Shown here one piece after another: positions 35,386 to 43,915 of a stretch of 64,000 nt of DNA. The DNA is from Verrucomicrobiia bacterium (lineage in GTDB: Bacteria; Verrucomicrobiota; Verrucomicrobiia; Verrucomicrobiales; Akkermansiaceae). Where the stretch lies: the NCBI GenBank assembly GCA_030431475.1, contig JAUIJD010000002.1:62001-126000 (forward strand), read 5' to 3'. The position numbers were made by a program, and so were the translations under genes. Each line of letters opens with the position of its first letter. The stretch's first letter is position 1. The notes under the pieces were generated by a model. The model saw only the letters and a list, made by a program, of their open reading frames with translations, searched no databases and was not told the origin of the DNA.

Positions 35386-36411
35386 TCAGCGGATTTCGAT
35401 GAGCGCCTTGATGGCCCCGGTCGAGGGATCGGTGAAGCGGGCGAAGCCGTCCGGCACCTGATCGAAGGGCAGGCGGTGGGTGATCCACTTGTCGGTGTCG
35501 ATGCGGCCGGCGCGGATCAGCCCGATGATCTGGTCGAAGTCTTGCGGCAGGGCATTTCGCGATGCCAGCAGGGTGAGCTCGCGGCGGTGGAAGACGGGGG
35601 CGTGAGGGAAGGTGAGCTCGGCGGTGGTGATGCCGACATAGACGACGCGCCCGGCGAAGGCGGCGAAGTCGAAGCAGGTGGACATGGATTGCGGGCTGCC
35701 GGTGGCGTCGATCACGACCTCGGCGAGCTGGCCGCGGGTCCGTTCCTCGAGCGCTCCGATCGCGTCGGGACCGGCGAGGATCCCCTGGATGCCGAGGGTT
35801 TCCCGGCAAAAGTCGAGACGCCCGGGGACGCGGTCCATGACGAGCGGCGTGACGCCCTCTATGAGCCGCAGGAACTCGAGGCAGGCGAGGCCGATGGGAC
35901 CGGCACCGATGACGAGCACGGTTTCTCCGGCCCGGGGCCGGGCGCGCTCGACGGCGTGGAAGCCGATCGCGAGGGTCTCGACCAGGGCGAGCTGGTCGTA
36001 GGAGAGGTCGTTGCCGGGGTGGAGCTTGCGGGCGGGCACGTTGAAGGTGCCCTGGCGGAGTCCGCCCGGGGTGTGGACGCCGATCACCTCGACGGATGGG
36101 CAGCAATTCGAGTGCCCGGAGCGGGACGTGGGGGACTGCGGGTCATCGACGTAGGGCTCGAGCGAGCAGCGATCGCCGGCTTTCACGTGATCCACGCCCT
36201 GGCCGACGGCGACCACCTCGAGGCCGAGTTCGTGGCCCGGGATGCGCGGGTAGCTGAAGAAAGGAAAGCGGCCGAGGTAGCAGGCGAGGTCGGTGCCGCA
36301 GATGCCCATGCGGTGGGTGCGGACGGTGGCCTCGCCCGGCCCCGGGGCGGGAGCATCGGGGGCATCGACGAGCGTGATCGTCTCCGGGGCGGTGAACTCG
36401 ATGGCTTTCAT
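35386..36411 (-). CDS. zinc-type medium-chain alcohol/polyol dehydrogenase
   Basis: 341 residues. Catalytic zinc Cys is in MGICGTDLACY and the GHE motif in RIPGHELGLEVVAVG; the Rossmann motif is VLVIGAGPIGLACLEFL. The lobe that normally has four structural-zinc cysteines reads SRSGHSNCCPSVEV, with only two adjacent cysteines, so the structural zinc is probably absent. Likely roles are oxidation of L-fuconate derivatives, L-galactonate or a related polyol; the exact substrate is not readable. It is 6 bp downstream of the aldo/keto reductase gene, and upstream of the lactonase. Confidence 0.85.
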   Translation of the reverse strand: MKAIEFTAPETITLVDAPDAPAPGPGEATVRTHRMGICGTDLACYLGRFPFFSYPRIPGHELGLEVVAVGQGVDHVKAGDRCSLEPYVDDPQSPTSRSGHSNCCPSVEVIGVHTPGGLRQGTFNVPARKLHPGNDLSYDQLALVETLAIGFHAVERARPRAGETVLVIGAGPIGLACLEFLRLIEGVTPLVMDRVPGRLDFCRETLGIQGILAGPDAIGALEERTRGQLAEVVIDATGSPQSMSTCFDFAAFAGRVVYVGITTAELTFPHAPVFHRRELTLLASRNALPQDFDQIIGLIRAGRIDTDKWITHRLPFDQVPDGFARFTDPSTGAIKALIEIR

Positions 36412-36417
36412 CGGCAG

Positions 36418-37356
36418 TCAGTTGTTTTCGGCAAGACCTTCGAGGTGGCCGATGTCTTTCACCGGCTCGAAGATCGCCAGCACCTCGGCGAGCAGGGCCT
36501 CGTCGATCGGCTGCTCGAGCCACTCGGCCCATTTGCGGATGTTGTCGGGATTGGCCGAGCCGGCGACCATGGAGGCGATGTCCGGGTGGGCGCAGGCGAA
36601 CTGCAGCGCGAGCTGGGCGATATCGACGCCGCGCTGGTCGCAGAGGCGGTCCGCCTCCTTTGCGGCGGCCCGGACTTCCTCGGGCTCCTTGAGCCAGTCG
36701 GGCAGCGGGGCGTGGGTCAGCAACCGGGCGGAGAAGGGACCGGCGCCGATCACGCCGATCCGCTTCGCCTTGAGCCGCGGCAGCAGCTCGGTGGCGAGGC
36801 TGGTGTTTTGCAGCGTGTAGCGGTTGTAGGCGAGGATGCAGTCGATCTCGTCTTCGACGTGATCGAGCACCGTGTGGAAGGTCTTGAGCGGGTAGCAGGA
36901 GAAACCGACGGCCCTGGCCTTGCCTTGATCCCGGATCTTCAACAGGGCGGGCAGGGTTTCCTCCCAGATTTGCGGCAGCTCGACGAACTCGACGTCGTGG
37001 AGCAGGAGGACGTCGAGGTGGTCGGTCTTCAGGCGCTGGAGCGAGACGTGCACCGATTCCTCCACCCGCCGGGCGGAGAAATCGAAGTGCTTGTCCGAGT
37101 AGCGGCCGAGCTTGGTGCCGAGCAGGTAGGAATCGCGGGGCACGCCCTTGAGCCCCATGCCGAGGAGGATCTCCGACATGCCGCGACCGTAGTAGGCGGA
37201 GGTGTCGATGAAGTTCATCCCGAGATCGAGCGCGGTGCGGGTCGAGCGCATCGCCTCATCGAGCGAGATGTCGCGGAACTCGGCCCCGAGCGACGAGGCA
37301 CCGAAGGAGAGGACGGGAAGGTCGATGCCGGTGCTGCCGAGCGGTCGTGTCTTCAT
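36418..37356 (-). CDS. aldo/keto reductase (L-galactose / L-fucose dehydrogenase-like)
   Basis: 312 residues from the ATG at 37356, which gives the family start MKTRPLGSTGIDLPVLSFGAS; an ATG 33 bp upstream is also in frame. The catalytic tetrad is visible: Asp and Tyr in NFIDTSAYYGRG, Lys in LGTKLGRY, His in VLLLHDVEF. NADP-type contacts are near GSANPDNIRKW. Closest in pattern to L-galactose 1-dehydrogenase and D-threo-aldose dehydrogenase, which oxidise the C1 of L-fucose or L-galactose to a lactone. It is the first gene of a four-gene transcript ending with the ABC ATPase, and diverges from the aldolase gene. Confidence 0.85.
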   Translation of the reverse strand: MKTRPLGSTGIDLPVLSFGASSLGAEFRDISLDEAMRSTRTALDLGMNFIDTSAYYGRGMSEILLGMGLKGVPRDSYLLGTKLGRYSDKHFDFSARRVEESVHVSLQRLKTDHLDVLLLHDVEFVELPQIWEETLPALLKIRDQGKARAVGFSCYPLKTFHTVLDHVEDEIDCILAYNRYTLQNTSLATELLPRLKAKRIGVIGAGPFSARLLTHAPLPDWLKEPEEVRAAAKEADRLCDQRGVDIAQLALQFACAHPDIASMVAGSANPDNIRKWAEWLEQPIDEALLAEVLAIFEPVKDIGHLEGLAENN

Positions 37357-37442
37357 GGGTGGAGCGAGCTTCGCGGCTGGGCATGACAAGGCAAGGGTGG
37401 AATCGCTTGCCGCGCGAGGGCGCGAGGGATTACACGGACGGC

Positions 37443-38069
37443 ATGATTGATCGGGTTGAAGCGAAGAAGGTGGTGCCGGTGGTGGTTCTGGACTCGGTCG
37501 ATGATGCCGAGCCGCTGGCCGAGGCGCTGCTGGCCGGCGGGCTGGACATCATGGAGATCACCTTCCGGACGGAGGCCGCCGCGGGGTCGATCGAGCGGAT
37601 CGCGAAGTCGTTTCCCGAAATCCTGGTGGGTGCCGGCACCTTGCTCACGCCCGACCAAGCGCGGGCGGCGAGGGATGCCGGAGCGGTCTTCGGGCTGGCC
37701 CCGGGGCTGAATCCCGAAGTGGTCGAGGCCGCGACCGCCGCCGGTCTGACCTTTTCGCCGGGGATCATGACGCCGAGCGAGATCGAGCGCGCGCTTTCGC
37801 TCGGCTGCCGGTTGCTGAAATTCTTCCCGGCCGGGGCCGCGGGTGGCCCCGGGATGCTCAAGGCACTGGCGGGGCCCTACGGGCACACGGGCGTGAAATT
37901 CATCCCGACCGGGGGCATCAGCGCCGCCAACCTCACCGACTACCTCGCGCTGCCTGTGGTGGCGGCGATCGGGGGCTCGTGGATGGTCGATCGCAAGCTG
38001 GTCGCCGACAAGCGCTGGGACGAGATCACCCGTCTCACCCGCGAGGCTCTCGAAGCGGCGGCGGGGTGA
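37443..38069 (+). CDS. eda: KDPG/KHG-type aldolase
   Basis: 208 residues from the ATG at 37443. The fold is the (beta/alpha)8 barrel of class I 2-keto-3-deoxy-sugar-acid aldolases: Glu in IMEITFRTEAA, GAGTLLTPDQARAA, SPGIMTPSE and the Schiff-base lysine in CRLLKFFPAGAAGG, then KFIPTGGISAANL. It splits 2-keto-3-deoxy acids (phosphorylated or not) into pyruvate and an aldehyde. Standing divergent from the dehydrogenase-lactonase genes, it may finish the same pathway on 2-keto-3-deoxy-L-fuconate or galactonate, but the specificity is a guess. The stop lies 3 bp before the MITE-like element. Confidence 0.88.
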   Translation: MIDRVEAKKVVPVVVLDSVDDAEPLAEALLAGGLDIMEITFRTEAAAGSIERIAKSFPEILVGAGTLLTPDQARAARDAGAVFGLAPGLNPEVVEAATAAGLTFSPGIMTPSEIERALSLGCRLLKFFPAGAAGGPGMLKALAGPYGHTGVKFIPTGGISAANLTDYLALPVVAAIGGSWMVDRKLVADKRWDEITRLTREALEAAAG

Positions 38070-38072
38070 TTC

Positions 38073-38222
38073 TTTGGAGTGCGCGAGGCTTGCCTCCGCT
38101 TTGCGAGCTACCGGAAGCCACAGTTTGCTGATGAGCGCACGCCTGGTGATCCGAGGCTCGCTTCAGGGGAGCGGCGCGATGGGTTCGCCCGGAAAGCGGC
38201 GGCAAGCCGCGCGCACTCCAAA
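38073..38222. repeat. 150-bp MITE-like element with 30-bp terminal inverted repeats
   Basis: The outer arms 38073-38102 and 38193-38222 are inverted repeats matching at 28 of 30 positions (TTTGGAGTGCGCG... with ...CGCGCACTCCAAA). The 90-bp centre has no gene. The element begins 3 bp past the aldolase stop and ends 2 bp before the isomerase stop, filling the convergent space exactly. It may work as a bidirectional terminator and may be a non-autonomous mobile element. Confidence 0.8.
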
Positions 38223-38224
38223 TC

Positions 38225-39037
38225 CTAGCCAAGCGCGGCCTTGATGCTGGCGATCGTCTGCCCGGCGGCGGTCTCCGCATCGGGCTGCGGGAAAACCTCC
38301 GCGGAAAGGTAGCCGGCGTAGCCGATTTCCCGGAGGGCGGCGGTGATCGGTGCCGGGTCGGTGTGGCCGAAACCCATCGCCTGGCGGTTCGAATCGGCCC
38401 AGTGGACGTGGCCGAGGCGGTCGCCCATTTCGCGCAGGCCGTCGGCGATGTCGCGCTCCTCGATCGCCATGTGGAAGAGGTCCGCGAGCAGCACGACGCC
38501 CTCGAGCCCGTCGGCATGGAGGAAGTCGGTGGCAGGCGCGGCGTGGTTGAAGAGATTCGTTTCGTTGCGGTTGAGCGGCTCGTAGATGAAAGAAACCCCA
38601 CTTCCGGCAGCCTGACGGCCGAGGTCGAGGAGGGCTGCGTAGAGCCAGTCGCGCGCCTGCTCGCGGCTCACCCCCGCGCCGGCGCGGCCCTGCATCGAGC
38701 CAAGGATGGCCGGCGCTCCGAGGCGGGCTCCGAAATCGACCATGCTGCGGATGAACTCAAGGGCCGCCTGCCGCTTCGCCGGGTCCGGATCGGTCACGCT
38801 CAGCCCGTGCTTCACCATCCCGGCGCCGGTACCGACCGCGGCGATGGCGAGGCCGTGTTTTTCCTGAAGCGATTGGATTTCGGCGATCTCCACCGCGTCC
38901 GGGCCGGGCAGGAAGAGCTCGACGGCGTCGAAACCCGCCGCGGCCGCCTTTTGAAAACCGACCTCGAGAGGGTCGTGGAAGACGAAAGGCCCGGCGGCGG
39001 CTTCGCGGACGAGACAGAGGGTGACGGCGGATTTCAT
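38225..39037 (-). CDS. TIM-barrel sugar phosphate isomerase/epimerase (AP endonuclease family 2 / IolE-OtnI fold)
   Basis: 270 residues from the ATG at 39037, which overlaps the RbsD/FucU stop (TGATG). The metal-binding Glu/Asp/His residues of this fold can be seen in VSFIYEPLNRNETNL, VLLADLFHMAIEE, GHVHWADSNR and LSAEVFPQPD. Enzymes of the group isomerise or epimerise keto-sugars (hydroxypyruvate, erythrulose phosphate, inosose, L-ribulose). The tight coupling to a sugar mutarotase suggests a monosaccharide substrate, with the pathway genes beside it as the likely source. Specificity is unknown. Confidence 0.8.
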   Translation of the reverse strand: MKSAVTLCLVREAAAGPFVFHDPLEVGFQKAAAAGFDAVELFLPGPDAVEIAEIQSLQEKHGLAIAAVGTGAGMVKHGLSVTDPDPAKRQAALEFIRSMVDFGARLGAPAILGSMQGRAGAGVSREQARDWLYAALLDLGRQAAGSGVSFIYEPLNRNETNLFNHAAPATDFLHADGLEGVVLLADLFHMAIEERDIADGLREMGDRLGHVHWADSNRQAMGFGHTDPAPITAALREIGYAGYLSAEVFPQPDAETAAGQTIASIKAALG

Positions 39038-39429
39038 CAGGCCGATTCGATGATGATGTTGCCGTAGGGGGTCGGATCGCCGGTGCGGATCAGGCCGATG
39101 GCCGAGGGGACCATCGTCTTGAAGGTGAGATGCGGCAGCCTCTCGATCTCCGGGATGCCCTCGAAGGCGGCGTCGAAGGCCTGAATGGTTTCGCCGGGGT
39201 TGTGGGCGAGGAATTCCTCCGCCTGCCACAGCCGCCCGATCTTGAAATTCGGGCGGATCAGGCCGAGCACGTCGAGCACGGTGGGGATGCCGTGGGTCAG
39301 GCTGATATCGACGGTCTCGATCTGCGGCCAGTAGGGGAAGGCCCAGTCGGAAATGACCAGGGTGTTGGTGTGGCGGATCCTCGCCAGGAGGTCGAGAATG
39401 TGGGGATTGAGGATTCCATTCTGCAGCAT
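39037..39429 (-). CDS. RbsD/FucU-family sugar mutarotase/pyranase
   Basis: 130 residues from the ATG at 39429; the frame is open upstream into the fusA promoter region but is not family sequence. The start MLQNGILNPHILDLLARIRHTNTLVI (His and Asp of the active site in RHTNTLVISD) matches RbsD and FucU, which speed up interconversion of pyranose and furanose or alpha and beta forms of ribose or fucose. The FucU identity would fit the fucose-type cluster but RbsD is equally possible. Divergent from fusA; the 148-bp gap contains both promoters. Confidence 0.82.
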   Translation of the reverse strand: MLQNGILNPHILDLLARIRHTNTLVISDWAFPYWPQIETVDISLTHGIPTVLDVLGLIRPNFKIGRLWQAEEFLAHNPGETIQAFDAAFEGIPEIERLPHLTFKTMVPSAIGLIRTGDPTPYGNIIIESA

Positions 39430-39577
39430 GGCGGCGGCGAGCCTGCGCTCTCCTCGCCGCCGGATCAATCCCGCGGGGCGGATTTTCCCCCAGTCCGGGG
39501 TTGCCAAATTCTCCGAGGTGGATAGCAATTCGCCGCCTCGCGACTTGGTCGCCTGACAATCAAGCCACAACGACCCG

Positions 39578-41695
39578 ATGACGGACCTCAGCAAATACCG
39601 CAACATCGGCATCTTCGCCCACGTCGATGCCGGCAAGACGACCACCACCGAGCGAATTCTCAAGCTCACCGGAAAAATCCACAAGCTGGGCGAGGTTCAC
39701 GACGGTGCCGCCACCACCGACTTCATGGAGCAGGAGCAGGAGCGCGGCATCACCATCCAGTCCGCCGCCACCACCTGCTTCTGGCCCGGCAAGGACCAGC
39801 AGTGGGCGAAGGATCCCTTCCGCTTCAACATCATCGACACCCCCGGTCACGTCGACTTCACGGTCGAGGTCTACCGCTCGCTGAAGGTGCTCGACGGCGG
39901 CGTCGGCGTGTTCTGCGGTTCCGGCGGCGTCGAGCCCCAGTCGGAAACGAACTGGCGCTACGCCAACGATTCGAAGGTCGCCCGTCTCATCTACGTCAAC
40001 AAGCTCGACCGCATCGGCGCCGACTTCTACCGCGTCGTCGAACAGGTCAAGAACGTGCTCGGCGCCAACCCGCTGGTCATGGTCCTGCCGATCGGCACCG
40101 AGAGCGACTTCGTCGGCGTGGTCGACCTGCTCGAGGAAAAGGCCTACTACTGGGACGACACCGGCCTTCCCGAGAACTACGAGATCAAGGAGATCCCGGA
40201 TGACATGAAGGAGAAGGCGGCGCAGTACCGCCACGAGCTCATCGAGATCGCCGTCGAGCAGGACGACGAGGTGATGGAACAGTACCTCGAGGGCAACGAG
40301 CCCGACATCGAGACGATCAAGAAGTGCATCCGCAAGGGCACGATCAACCTTTCCTTCTTCCCGACCTTCTGCGGTTCGTCCTTCAAGAACAAGGGTGTCC
40401 AGCAGGTCCTCGACGGGGTGGTGGACTACCTGCCGAGCCCGACCGAGGTCCCGGCCCAGCCGGAAGTCGATGCCGAGGGCAACGAGACCGGCGAGTTCGC
40501 CACCGTGACCCCCGACGGCCCGCTTCGTGCGCTCGCCTTCAAGATCATGGACGACCGCTTCGGCGCGCTGACCTTCACCCGCATCTACTCCGGCAAGATC
40601 GAGAAGGGCGACACGATCCTCAACAGCTTCACCGGCAAGACCGAGCGGGTCGGCCGGATGGTCGAGATGCACGCCGACGACCGCAATGAGCTCGAGTCGG
40701 CGCAGGCGGGCGACATCATCGCCATCGTCGGCCTCAAGAACGTCCAGACCGGTCACACGCTCTGCGACGCCAAGAATCCGGCCACGCTCGAGCCGATGGT
40801 GTTCCCCGATCCGGTCATCTCGGTGGCCGTCTCGGCCAAGGACAAGGCCAACGCCGAGAAGATGGGCACCGCGATCGGCAAGATGGTCGCCGAGGACCCG
40901 TCGTTCCGCGTCGAGACCGACGAGGAAACCGGCGAGACCATTCTCAAGGGGATGGGCGAGCTTCACCTCGACATCAAGGTCGACATCCTCAAGCGCACCC
41001 ACAAGGTCGAGGTCGAGGTCGGCGCCCCGCAGGTCGCCTACCGCGAAACCATCACCAAGCCGGTGTCCGACAGCTACACCCACAAGAAGCAGTCGGGGGG
41101 TTCCGGTCAGTTCGCCAAGATCGACTACTCCATCGAACCGCTCGAGCCGGGCGACGGCTTCCAGTTCGAGTCGTCCGTGGTCGGCGGCAACGTGCCGAAG
41201 GAATACATTCCGGCGGTGGAGAAAGGCTTCAAGCAGTCGATCGAGAAGGGGCCGCTCGCCGGTTATCCCTGCCTCGACTTCAAGGTGACGCTGACGGACG
41301 GGGGCTTCCACGCCGTCGACTCCTCGGCCGTGGCCTTCGAGATCGCCTCCAAGGCCGCCTATCGCCAGACGATGCCCAAGGCGGGCCCGCAGATCCTCGA
41401 GCCGATGATGAAGCTCGATGTGTTCATCCCCGAGGAGAAGGTGGGTGACGTGATCGGCGACCTCAACCGCCGCCGGGGCATGATCCAGGGTCAGGACCCG
41501 ACGCCGACCGGCGTCCGCGTCAAGGCCGAGGCCCCGCTGAGCGAGATGTTCGGCTACATCGGCGACCTGCGCACGATGACCTCCGGTCGCGGCCAGTTCT
41601 CGATGGAGTTCAGCCACTACGCGCCCTGCCCGAAGAACGTCGCCGACGACGTCATCGCGGCCGCCAAGAAGCGCGAGGAGGAGCGCCAGAAGTAA
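39578..41695 (+). CDS. fusA: elongation factor G
   Basis: 705 residues, all five EF-G domains. G1 is [15 protein letters not shown] (Val where Ile is usual), the switch region [21 protein letters not shown]3 [10 protein letters not shown]4 NKLDR. Domain IV has [14 protein letters not shown] (canonical KQSGGRGQYG) and the tip region; domain V contains [16 protein letters not shown] moves tRNA and mRNA after peptide transfer and, with RRF, splits ribosomes. Some changes ([12 protein letters not shown] for FCAVGGVQPQSE) suggest the Verrucomicrobia form; a second EF-G gene elsewhere cannot be excluded. Ended by a good terminator. Confidence 0.96.
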   Translation: MTDLSKYRNIGIFAHVDAGKTTTTERILKLTGKIHKLGEVHDGAATTDFMEQEQERGITIQSAATTCFWPGKDQQWAKDPFRFNIIDTPGHVDFTVEVYRSLKVLDGGVGVFCGSGGVEPQSETNWRYANDSKVARLIYVNKLDRIGADFYRVVEQVKNVLGANPLVMVLPIGTESDFVGVVDLLEEKAYYWDDTGLPENYEIKEIPDDMKEKAAQYRHELIEIAVEQDDEVMEQYLEGNEPDIETIKKCIRKGTINLSFFPTFCGSSFKNKGVQQVLDGVVDYLPSPTEVPAQPEVDAEGNETGEFATVTPDGPLRALAFKIMDDRFGALTFTRIYSGKIEKGDTILNSFTGKTERVGRMVEMHADDRNELESAQAGDIIAIVGLKNVQTGHTLCDAKNPATLEPMVFPDPVISVAVSAKDKANAEKMGTAIGKMVAEDPSFRVETDEETGETILKGMGELHLDIKVDILKRTHKVEVEVGAPQVAYRETITKPVSDSYTHKKQSGGSGQFAKIDYSIEPLEPGDGFQFESSVVGGNVPKEYIPAVEKGFKQSIEKGPLAGYPCLDFKVTLTDGGFHAVDSSAVAFEIASKAAYRQTMPKAGPQILEPMMKLDVFIPEEKVGDVIGDLNRRRGMIQGQDPTPTGVRVKAEAPLSEMFGYIGDLRTMTSGRGQFSMEFSHYAPCPKNVADDVIAAAKKREEERQK

Positions 41696-41716
41696 TCCGC
41701 TTCCGGTTCATTTCCC

Positions 41717-41750
41717 AAGCCCGTCATCCCGCGTGGATGGCGGGCTTTTT
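41717..41750 (+). terminator. intrinsic terminator after fusA
   Basis: Stem AAGCCCG.CATCC / GGATG.CGGGCTT (one internal mismatch), loop CGCGT, then TTTTTC, 21 bp past the fusA stop. Confidence 0.85.
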
Positions 41751-41793
41751 CATGGAGGGGCTCCTTCCAGGTGCCTCGTGGAAAGAACCGCGC

Positions 41794-42036
41794 CTACGTT
41801 CCGATCCGCTCGACCCCGTGGGCATCGAGCTGCGGGTCGGTCGAGAGGATGGGCAGGCCGCGCCGTCGCGCCTTGGCGACCAGCATGCCGGCTTTCGGGG
41901 CGGCCACCGTCGGCGGCGAGAGTCCGGCGACCACCTTCCCGTGCTTGGTCAGTGCGATCGCTTTCCCGGTGCTCTCCACCTCGGCCACCAGCGACGAGAG
42001 AGAGGTTTTCGCCTCGTAAAGCCCGACTTGTTTCAT
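41794..42036 (-). pseudogene. Phd-type antitoxin fused in frame to the C-terminal remnant of a VapC-like PIN toxin
   Basis: 80 residues. The first ~42 are a Phd/YefM DNA-binding domain (MKQVGLYEAKTSLSSLVAEV, HGKVVAGLSPP). The last ~30 (MLVAKARRRGLPILSTDPQLDAHGVERI) look like the final helix and strand of a PIN-domain toxin, where LLTxDxxxxAYGV is typical. The antitoxin's toxin-binding part and the toxin's catalytic acids are missing, so an in-frame deletion seems to have joined the ends of a two-gene module. It may still bind DNA but cannot be a working toxin. The ATG at 42036 begins the Phd domain. Confidence 0.65.
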
Positions 42037-42102
42037 CCAGGTCAGACCGGTCAGATCGGAATCGTGCGCAAGCGTTTTCCAGATCGTGGAACAGTGGAAA
42101 TG

Positions 42103-42142
42103 GGAAAGGCGGGCGCTCCCGATGGAGCCGACCCGCCTTTCC
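42103..42142. other. long hairpin with adjacent G/T-rich tract, murA side
   Basis: An 11-bp perfect stem (GGAAAGGCGGG / CCCGCCTTTCC) with an inner CGCTCCC...GGAGCC pairing in the loop. On the plus strand it is followed by a G/T-rich tract (42145-42200). It lies 139 bp past the murA stop and may end murA transcription or be part of a small RNA. No T-run follows on the minus strand. Confidence 0.4.
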
Positions 42143-42280
42143 GCGTGTGTTTGGTTTGGTTTTCCCGCCGTCGTGTGTGTGGGTTTCCCCGGGTGTGTGC
42201 AAGCCGGGTCACCCGCCGGAGCGGATGGGTGGACCATGCCCGATCGGACCGGTGCCCGCCATTCCGCGATCAGGGAGGAG

Positions 42281-43549
42281 TCACTCCCGCACGCGCTCGA
42301 CGTTGGCCCCGAGCGCCTCGAGCTTCTCGTCGATGTGCTCGTAGCCGCGGTCGATGTGGTAGAGCCGGTTGATCTCGGTGGTGCCGTCGGCGGTGAGCGC
42401 GGCGAGGACCAGTGCGGCCGAGGCCCGCAGGTCGCTGGCCATCACGGGGGCACCGCTGAGCCGGGCGACGCCGGTGATCTCGGCCTGGCCGTCGGCGACG
42501 TGGATGTCGGCCCCCATGCGCTTCAGCTCGGCGCAGTGCATGAAGCGCTGCGGGAAGATCGTGTCGGTGACCCTGCTCTTGCCCGGCGTGGTGGCGAAGA
42601 GGGCGGTCATCTGCGCCTGCATGTCGGTCGGGTAGCCGGGGTAGGGATCGGTGACGATCTCGGCGGGCATGGGCGTGTCGCCACGGTGGATGGTGCAGGC
42701 GTCGCCGCTGTCGTTGAAGTGCACCTGGTGGCCGGCCTTGCGCAGCGCGGCGGTGATGGCGACCAGATGGCCCTCGTGAACGCGACGCAGCGTGACCCCT
42801 TCGCCGGCGAGCGCGGCGGCGACCATGAAGGTGCCGGCCTCGATGCGGTCCGGGATGACGTTGTGGACGGTGCCGTGGAGGCTCTCGACGCCTTCGATGG
42901 TGATGGTCGAGGTGCCGGCTCCGGAAATCTTCGCCCCCATCGAATTGAGGAAGTCCGCGAGATCGACGACCTCCGGTTCGCAGGCCGCGGAGGTGATGGT
43001 GGTGGTGCCCTCCGCCAGCGTCGCGGCCATCATCACGTTGTCGGTGCCGAGCACGGTCGGGCCGCTCTCGCCGCGGAGGTCGAGGGTGGCGCCCTTGAGG
43101 CCGTCGGGGGCCGAGAGGATCACGTTTCCGCCTTCCACCTCGGCTTTCGCCCCGAGCGCCTCGAGGCCGCGGATGTGGAGGTCGATCGGCCGGTCGCCGA
43201 TCACGCAGCCGCCGGGCAGCGCGACCACGCAGCGGCGCTTGCGGGCGAGCAGGGGACCCATCATGCACACCGAGGCGCGCATGCGACGGACGATGTCGTA
43301 GGGCGCGGTGTCGGAAATGTCGGCGGCGGTCACGCGCACGGTGCCCGAGAAGCGCTCCACGTCGGCGCCCAGCCCGGTGAGGATCTGCACCATGTAGTTG
43401 GTGTCCGAAACGTCGGGCACGCGGCGGATGACCACGTCGTTCTCGGTCAGGAGCGCGGCGGCGAGGATGGGCAGGGAGGCGTTCTTCGATCCGGAAATGG
43501 TGATCGCACCGTGGATCGGCGTGCCGCCGTGAACGAGAAGCTTGTCCAT
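42281..43549 (-). CDS. murA: UDP-N-acetylglucosamine 1-carboxyvinyltransferase
   Basis: 422 residues, the usual MurA length. It transfers enolpyruvate from PEP to UDP-GlcNAc, the first committed step of peptidoglycan synthesis. The N-terminal lysine is in ITISGSKNASLPILAAALL; MRASVCMMGPLLAR and the catalytic-loop cysteine of PGGCVIGDRPIDLH (about residue 116, the fosfomycin target) are intact; NRLYHIDRGYEHIDEKL is the C-terminal motif. It stands alone; a 366-bp non-coding region with REP-like repeats precedes it. Confidence 0.96.
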   Translation of the reverse strand: MDKLLVHGGTPIHGAITISGSKNASLPILAAALLTENDVVIRRVPDVSDTNYMVQILTGLGADVERFSGTVRVTAADISDTAPYDIVRRMRASVCMMGPLLARKRRCVVALPGGCVIGDRPIDLHIRGLEALGAKAEVEGGNVILSAPDGLKGATLDLRGESGPTVLGTDNVMMAATLAEGTTTITSAACEPEVVDLADFLNSMGAKISGAGTSTITIEGVESLHGTVHNVIPDRIEAGTFMVAAALAGEGVTLRRVHEGHLVAITAALRKAGHQVHFNDSGDACTIHRGDTPMPAEIVTDPYPGYPTDMQAQMTALFATTPGKSRVTDTIFPQRFMHCAELKRMGADIHVADGQAEITGVARLSGAPVMASDLRASAALVLAALTADGTTEINRLYHIDRGYEHIDEKLEALGANVERVRE

Positions 43550-43584
43550 GAGTTGGGAAAGTGGAGGAGGAGGGATTGCGGGGC

Positions 43585-43602
43585 ATCGACATTCCTGTCG
43601 AT
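43585..43602. repeat. REP-like palindrome, copy 2
   Basis: Exact copy of the 18-mer at 1226-1243, also followed by CA (ATCGACATTCCTGTCGATCA). Confidence 0.8.
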
Positions 43603-43886
43603 CAACAACAGAGCGTCACCCCCTCCCGATGCCCGTCTTCCGGACCTCCGGGGCGCAGGGAAATGCCAAAGCGGGAGGGGAGGGTCAAGGCGTCCTTGCC
43701 CGGGTGTCGGAGAGGCCGATCCAGCGACGGGGAGGCTTCTGCGGGACTTTGGGGATCTGGGAGCAGGATGAACTTGATGGGAACGATGAAGAGGAGGGTG
43801 GTTCGGTTTTCGGTCAATCCCCATCCGTCTCATCTTCTTCATCAGACAAGCCATTCCTCCGTGGCTTGCTCCCGCGGAAGGGGGGT

Positions 43887-43914
43887 GATCGACAGGAATG
43901 TCGATGCTCCGGAA
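43887..43914. repeat. REP-like palindrome, copy 3 (inverted)
   Basis: The 18-mer in opposite orientation at 43888-43905, followed by GCTCCGGAA, so its reverse complement reads GGAG just before the palindrome, as in the tetranucleotide that precedes RAYT-linked REP hairpins. The same GCTCCGGAA-type flank is seen at 26100-26108. Confidence 0.8.
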
Positions 43915-43915
43915 C

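Larger units (their letters stand above)
43550..43915. other. 366-bp intergenic region between murA and prmC
   Basis: No convincing gene is seen on either strand. It carries two copies of the 18-bp REP-like palindrome in opposite orientation (43585-43602 and 43888-43905), 285 bp apart, and must hold the murA promoter. The rest shows no clear secondary structure. Confidence 0.6.

Noticed and set aside
34538-36106. Upstream extension of the ABC ATPase frame, giving a 773-residue protein
   Set aside because: The extension is Arg/Pro-rich and lies over two real genes; family sequence begins only at 34537.
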